Shown: one piece after another, positions 60,572 through 64,000 of the stretch | Layout: each line of letters begins with the position of its first letter | Position numbering within the stretch: position 1 is the first letter of the stretch | DNA from: Cyclobacterium sp. 1_MG-2023 | GTDB taxonomy: Bacteria; Bacteroidota; Bacteroidia; Cytophagales; Cyclobacteriaceae | NCBI RefSeq assembly: GCF_030546805.1 | Contig: NZ_JAUOPC010000003.1 | Span: forward strand, 310,001 to 374,000 | Length of the DNA stretch: 64,000 nucleotides | Reading direction: 5' to 3' | The notes under the pieces: generated by a model | What the model saw: only the letters and a program-made list of their open reading frames with translations | Told to the model about the DNA's origin: nothing | The model's database searches: none | Position numbers and translations under genes: made by a program

Positions 60572-61999
60572 ATGAAAATTTCACGTAACCTATTTGTTTT
60601 AAGTTTATTGGTGTTTTTTTGTTTTTCCGGCACCAGCCTATTGGCACAGGAAAAATATCCTACAGTAGATGGATATAAAGGAATTTGGTTTACACTCGGA
60701 CAAAAGTCTGATTTTGGAGACAAGTATTCCGGAGGACTCGGGACCTATACGGCCAAACATATTCCTCTTGCCATCTATTCACCGGAAGTAAACCGCACAT
60801 TTTTCGTATACGGTGGTACCAAGAGTGAAGATGAAAAGTACCTGTTATGCATGATAGGGGAATTTGACCACAAAACGGGCATGGTTTCAAAACCTGTCAT
60901 TGTCTACGATAAATTAGGTGTGGATGATCCCCATGACAATCCAAGTTTAGCAATCGACGAGCAAGGTTATTTATGGGTATTTGTAAGTGGAAGAGGAAGG
61001 AAAAGAATGGGCTTCAAATATAGAAGTACCAAGCCATATAGTATTTCGTCTTTTGAGCAAATTACTGAAGAAGAAATGACATACCCTCAACCTAAGTATG
61101 TGGAAGGCAAAGGCTTTTTAAACCTATTTACTAAATATACCGGAGTTCGGCAATTGTATTTTGAAACAAGTAATGATGGTGAAAATTGGTCACCGGATAA
61201 ACATCTTGTGGGTATCAAAAGACAAGAAGATAAAAACAGTGGACACTACCAAATCTCCGGAAAGCATGGAGAAAAAATTGTTTTTTTCTGTAACTGGCAT
61301 CCCAATGGGAATGTGGATTTGAGAACCAACCTGTATTATTACCAAACCGAAGATTTTGGAAAGACTTGGACCGATATTCATGGGAAGGAACAAAGCCTTC
61401 CTATTGAGGATATAGCTTCCTCAGGCCTGGTTAAAGAGTATTTTAGTCAAAAGAAGAATGTTTATCTAAAGGATGTGAATTTTGACTCCAATGGAAATCC
61501 TATAGCGCTTTATGTAGAAGGTCAAGGACATCAACCAGGTCCCAAATTTGGCCCTAGAAATTGGCATGTGGTTCATTGGGACGGAAATGAATGGCAGGAC
61601 CATATCATCACCCAATCAGATCAAAATTATGATATGGGTAGCTTGTGGATTGATGGGGATGATTGGATGGTCATTGGGCCAACCAATGATTCACCTCAGA
61701 TTTATGGGGCAGGAGGGGAAGTAGAAATGTGGAAAAGTGCTGACAAAGGACAGACTTGGAGCAAAACCAAAAAGCTAACTAAAGGTAGTAAGCGAAACCA
61801 TAATTATATCCGAAGGGTGGAGAAAGGGGCAGATCCATTTTTATACTTTTGGGCAGATGGTGATCCCAATGATTTTAGTAAAAGTCAATTGTATTTCGGT
61901 GACAGCAAAGGTAAGGTTTGGGAACTTCCTTATGAGATGAAAGCTGACCAAGCAAAACCGAAAAGGCTAAGATCAGGTATCTTTAGCAGGTGGTTTTAA
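60572..61999 (+). CDS. Secreted BNR_4-type beta-propeller protein, possible glycan-active enzyme
   Basis: About 475 residues from the ATG at 60572, which gives a clean Sec signal ending SLLAQ; a TTG at 60548 would add eight residues. The body is built of propeller-type repeats: GTYTAKHIPLAIYSPEVNRTFFVYGG, VDDPHDNPSLAIDEQGYLWVFVSG (D118-P-H121-D-N-P), RQLYFETSNDGENWSPDKHLV, NWHVVHWDGNEWQDHIITQ, EVEMWKSADKGQTWSKTKKL. 'S.D.G.tWs' Asp-box-like turns recur. BNR_4 propellers include ulvan lyases of the PL24/PL25 type and uncharacterised proteins of polysaccharide loci. The conserved His near residue 121 could be catalytic. An enzyme role is inference; a binding role is also possible. Confidence 0.78.
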   Translation: MKISRNLFVLSLLVFFCFSGTSLLAQEKYPTVDGYKGIWFTLGQKSDFGDKYSGGLGTYTAKHIPLAIYSPEVNRTFFVYGGTKSEDEKYLLCMIGEFDHKTGMVSKPVIVYDKLGVDDPHDNPSLAIDEQGYLWVFVSGRGRKRMGFKYRSTKPYSISSFEQITEEEMTYPQPKYVEGKGFLNLFTKYTGVRQLYFETSNDGENWSPDKHLVGIKRQEDKNSGHYQISGKHGEKIVFFCNWHPNGNVDLRTNLYYYQTEDFGKTWTDIHGKEQSLPIEDIASSGLVKEYFSQKKNVYLKDVNFDSNGNPIALYVEGQGHQPGPKFGPRNWHVVHWDGNEWQDHIITQSDQNYDMGSLWIDGDDWMVIGPTNDSPQIYGAGGEVEMWKSADKGQTWSKTKKLTKGSKRNHNYIRRVEKGADPFLYFWADGDPNDFSKSQLYFGDSKGKVWELPYEMKADQAKPKRLRSGIFSRWF

Positions 62000-62020
62000 C
62001 CATCTTTTAATTGATAAAGT

Positions 62021-62073
62021 ATGCAAAAGTCCGACAAAATAAATCTTAATTTTATTTTGTCGGACTTTTGCAT
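62021..62073. terminator. Perfect 23-bp inverted repeat (hairpin) after the BNR gene
   Basis: Bases 62021-62043 are exactly complementary in reverse to 62051-62073, with a 7-base loop TCTTAAT. The stem runs from ATGCAAAAGTCC at the outer end to AAAATAAA at the loop. It starts 21 bases after the stop of the BNR gene. No T-tract follows outside the stem, but T-rich segments lie inside its right arm. It is probably a terminator; its length and perfection are unusual. Confidence 0.7.
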
Positions 62074-62442
62074 TCCATCCTGTTAAAATAACCCATTAAT
62101 TCCACTTAAAATTCAAAGAAAGGATAAGCCTTGACTTCTCCGAGTTCCGTTGAGGTATTTTCCCTGATAATTTTTTAAACTGCCTAAAAGGTTGCCCTGC
62201 AACATGTGGCAAGGTTTTAGTTACTTATACTTTACATTTCAGGTTTAATTTGATTTCTCCTAATTCTTGGGGGGGATGAGAGTTATAAATGATCCGGTTA
62301 TTAAGAAAATTTAAAGCTCATTATCTTAAACTTAAAGGTATTGCAGCATCGGATTTTGGAGTGGATGCTTCTCGAAGAAAGTCATTTTTTATCCTGATGT
62401 AAAACATTTGAGTTTTATCCACAGTGGATACAAAAAAGAAAG
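62074..62442. other. Upstream region of the 7TM-DISM gene, no gene seen
   Basis: About 370 bases. A 37-codon frame at 62289-62402 has no recognisable features and is not called. The promoter for the receptor gene is expected here. Confidence 0.35.
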
Positions 62443-64000
62443 ATGATGGATAGATCATTGAATAGGCAAGTATGGCTAATTGTAATGTTACTTTCGCTTC
62501 CAAGTGCTTTTAGCTGGGCTCAGAGGATTTCAGGTGAGGCTACCTTAAAAATTGACGATGGTTGGAACGAAAGGATATATGCGATCAACCAACTTGAGTT
62601 TTACGAAGACAGTACCAATACCCTGACTTTTGAGGACATCAATCAGGAGGATTTCCAGCAGTTTATAAAAATTAGACCGGATTTCAGCAAAAACAAATTC
62701 AACACCAATTATACTTATTGGGTAAAGCTATCCATTGACAATAGCCCTGAAAGTGAAAAACGTTGGTTGTTGGAGTTTTATGACCAAAGTATTGACTATA
62801 TCGAAGCCTATATTCCCACGGATGGTGGGTATGAGTTGAAGGTAATGGGAGACAATAACCCATTTTCACAGCGACTTTTTAACCATAAAAACTTTCAGTT
62901 GGAACTGGAAAACGAAGAAGCAGGTATCTCAAATTTTTATTTTAAAATTAATTCTTCCCAAAAAGCTGACATTCGAATTGCGCTCAGGTCTTTGAATCGT
63001 TTTGTGCATTATGCGTTGAGTGAGTATTTTCTTTATGGTTTATTTTATGGAATGATATTGATTATTGCCTTTTATAATTTTTTAATCTTCTTGGCAGTAA
63101 AGGAAATGAAATACATTTACTACATCCTTTATCTTCTTAGTGTAGGCTTGTATGCCATGAGTCTTGATGGCATAGGTTTTCAATATTTCTGGCCAAATTC
63201 ACCTCAATGGAATACTGTTGTCAATGGTGTTTTTAGTTTCTTAATTGTTTTATGGGCCATTTTGTTTACGGTTCGGTTTTTGAATACTAGAAGGAAAGCA
63301 CGGATCTTCCATTATGCTTTGTGGCTTTCACTAGCAGGTAAATTTATGGTATTCTTCTTGGGTTTATTTGTTGATCACAATTACTTTGAACTTACTTATT
63401 TTGACAGCTTACCTTTTTTATTGATACTTACTACTGCAGGATATTTATTGATAAAGCAATACAAGGCCGCAAGATTTTTTGTCATGGCTTATGGTGTATT
63501 GTTTGTTGGCATTAGTATAAAAGTCTTAGCAAATTATGCCATACTTCCGCATACCACACTTGTTTATTATAGCCTTCACATTGCCTTTCTATTGGAGATG
63601 GTGCTATTATCTTTTGCCCTTGGGGATAGGATAAGGCTGATGAAAGAAATTCGTGACAAAGCTTTAAAACGATCGCTTGTGCAATACAAAGAGAATATCT
63701 CCTTGAAAGAAAAGGTGAACAAAGAGTTGGAGTCCAAAGTAAGGATTAGAACTGCTGAGCTCCAGGCAAAAAATGAATTGTTGGAAACATACAATAGCCA
63801 ACTTCAAGCCAAGGATGAAGAAATCAAACGGATCAATGCCCTTTTGGATAAGGACAATTGGAAATTAAAAAGCTCGATAAGGGCCTCTTTTAAGGCAAGG
63901 TTGACGCAAAAATCCTTAACCCATCCTGAGTTTAGAGAAATTTTCCCTGATCCATCAGCCTGCTATAGGTATTTAGAAGAATTAAAGTGGGCGGATTCAT
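62443..64000 (+). CDS. 7TM-DISM receptor with coiled coil and start of a transposase-type zinc-ribbon-like domain (3' end outside window)
   Basis: The frame from ATG 62443 stays open to the window end (519 codons). A signal peptide (about 1-26, ending FSWAQ) is followed by a periplasmic 7TMR-DISMED2-like beta domain (about 30-180, with YTYWVKLSIDN and WLLEFYDQSIDYIEAYIP). Seven hydrophobic helices lie at about 190-395 (starting YFLYGLFYGMILIIAFYNFLIF). A charged coiled coil spans about 400-475 (KEKVNKELESKVRIRTAELQ). The last visible part, HPEFREIFPDPSACYRYLEELKWADS (about 493-519), resembles the segment that precedes the CxxC of IS1595-type transposase zinc ribbons. The first part is a standard carbohydrate- or small-molecule-sensing receptor; the output domain lies beyond the edge. 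Confidence 0.85.
   Translation, partial: MMDRSLNRQVWLIVMLLSLPSAFSWAQRISGEATLKIDDGWNERIYAINQLEFYEDSTNTLTFEDINQEDFQQFIKIRPDFSKNKFNTNYTYWVKLSIDNSPESEKRWLLEFYDQSIDYIEAYIPTDGGYELKVMGDNNPFSQRLFNHKNFQLELENEEAGISNFYFKINSSQKADIRIALRSLNRFVHYALSEYFLYGLFYGMILIIAFYNFLIFLAVKEMKYIYYILYLLSVGLYAMSLDGIGFQYFWPNSPQWNTVVNGVFSFLIVLWAILFTVRFLNTRRKARIFHYALWLSLAGKFMVFFLGLFVDHNYFELTYFDSLPFLLILTTAGYLLIKQYKAARFFVMAYGVLFVGISIKVLANYAILPHTTLVYYSLHIAFLLEMVLLSFALGDRIRLMKEIRDKALKRSLVQYKENISLKEKVNKELESKVRIRTAELQAKNELLETYNSQLQAKDEEIKRINALLDKDNWKLKSSIRASFKARLTQKSLTHPEFREIFPDPSACYRYLEELKWADS

Noticed and set aside
62289-62402. Tiny 37-codon frame between the hairpin and the 7TM-DISM gene
   Set aside because: No hydrophobic or conserved feature and no clear ribosome-binding context. 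The length is within chance expectation.

Overview
The window looks like Bacteroidota DNA, most likely a marine member of the Cyclobacteriaceae or a near relative. The reasons are four SusC/SusD pairs, FecI-type sigma/FecR pairs, a low-GC AT-rich background, TAnnTTTG-type promoter motifs, frequent TTG/GTG starts, and a 7TM-DISM receptor. Genus is inference only. I saw no rRNA, tRNA, CRISPR array, phage or intact insertion sequence. Every complete gene reads through without a frameshift.

Layout. 1-2914 holds the end of a ThuA-like gene, a Tat-exported Gfo/Idh/MocA oxidoreductase and a mannonate dehydratase (uronic-acid catabolism). 3393-4295 is a secreted glycerophosphodiester phosphodiesterase. 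4627-11980 is a trans-envelope-regulated uptake unit: ECF sigma, anti-sigma FecR, SusC with an STN signalling domain, and SusD. 12355-27351 carries two copies of a SusC-SusD-PhoD module that lack their own regulators; the first copy has a second, different PhoD-like gene. 27429-34172 is a second sigma/FecR/STN-SusC/SusD unit.

From 34454 to 59162 the window is dominated by sulfatases (seven genes). With them are a GH10 glycosidase on the minus strand, an (alpha/alpha)-toroid lyase-like protein, an exported formylglycine-generating enzyme homologue that keeps both catalytic cysteines, a c-type-heme/beta-propeller lipoprotein and a Tat-exported enolase-superfamily protein. A DUF5686 outer-membrane protein and a B12-type radical SAM protein sit inside this stretch and look unrelated. 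59847-64000 has a single-domain response regulator, a BNR/beta-propeller secreted protein, a long perfect hairpin, and the 5' part of a 7TM-DISM receptor cut by the window edge.

How it may work together (inference). The sulfatase region with GH10, lyase-like, BNR, FGE and mannonate dehydratase genes fits a polysaccharide utilisation locus for a sulfated, uronate- and perhaps xylose-containing algal or GAG-like glycan. The PhoD genes tied to SusCD pairs, plus the GDPD, suggest a second theme of taking up and cleaving phosphodiester-containing compounds. Non-coding points of note are two copies of a MITE-like ~170-180 bp element, a tandem repeat that includes the GH10 start codon, and a hairpin at the same place (between fecR and susC) in both regulated units.
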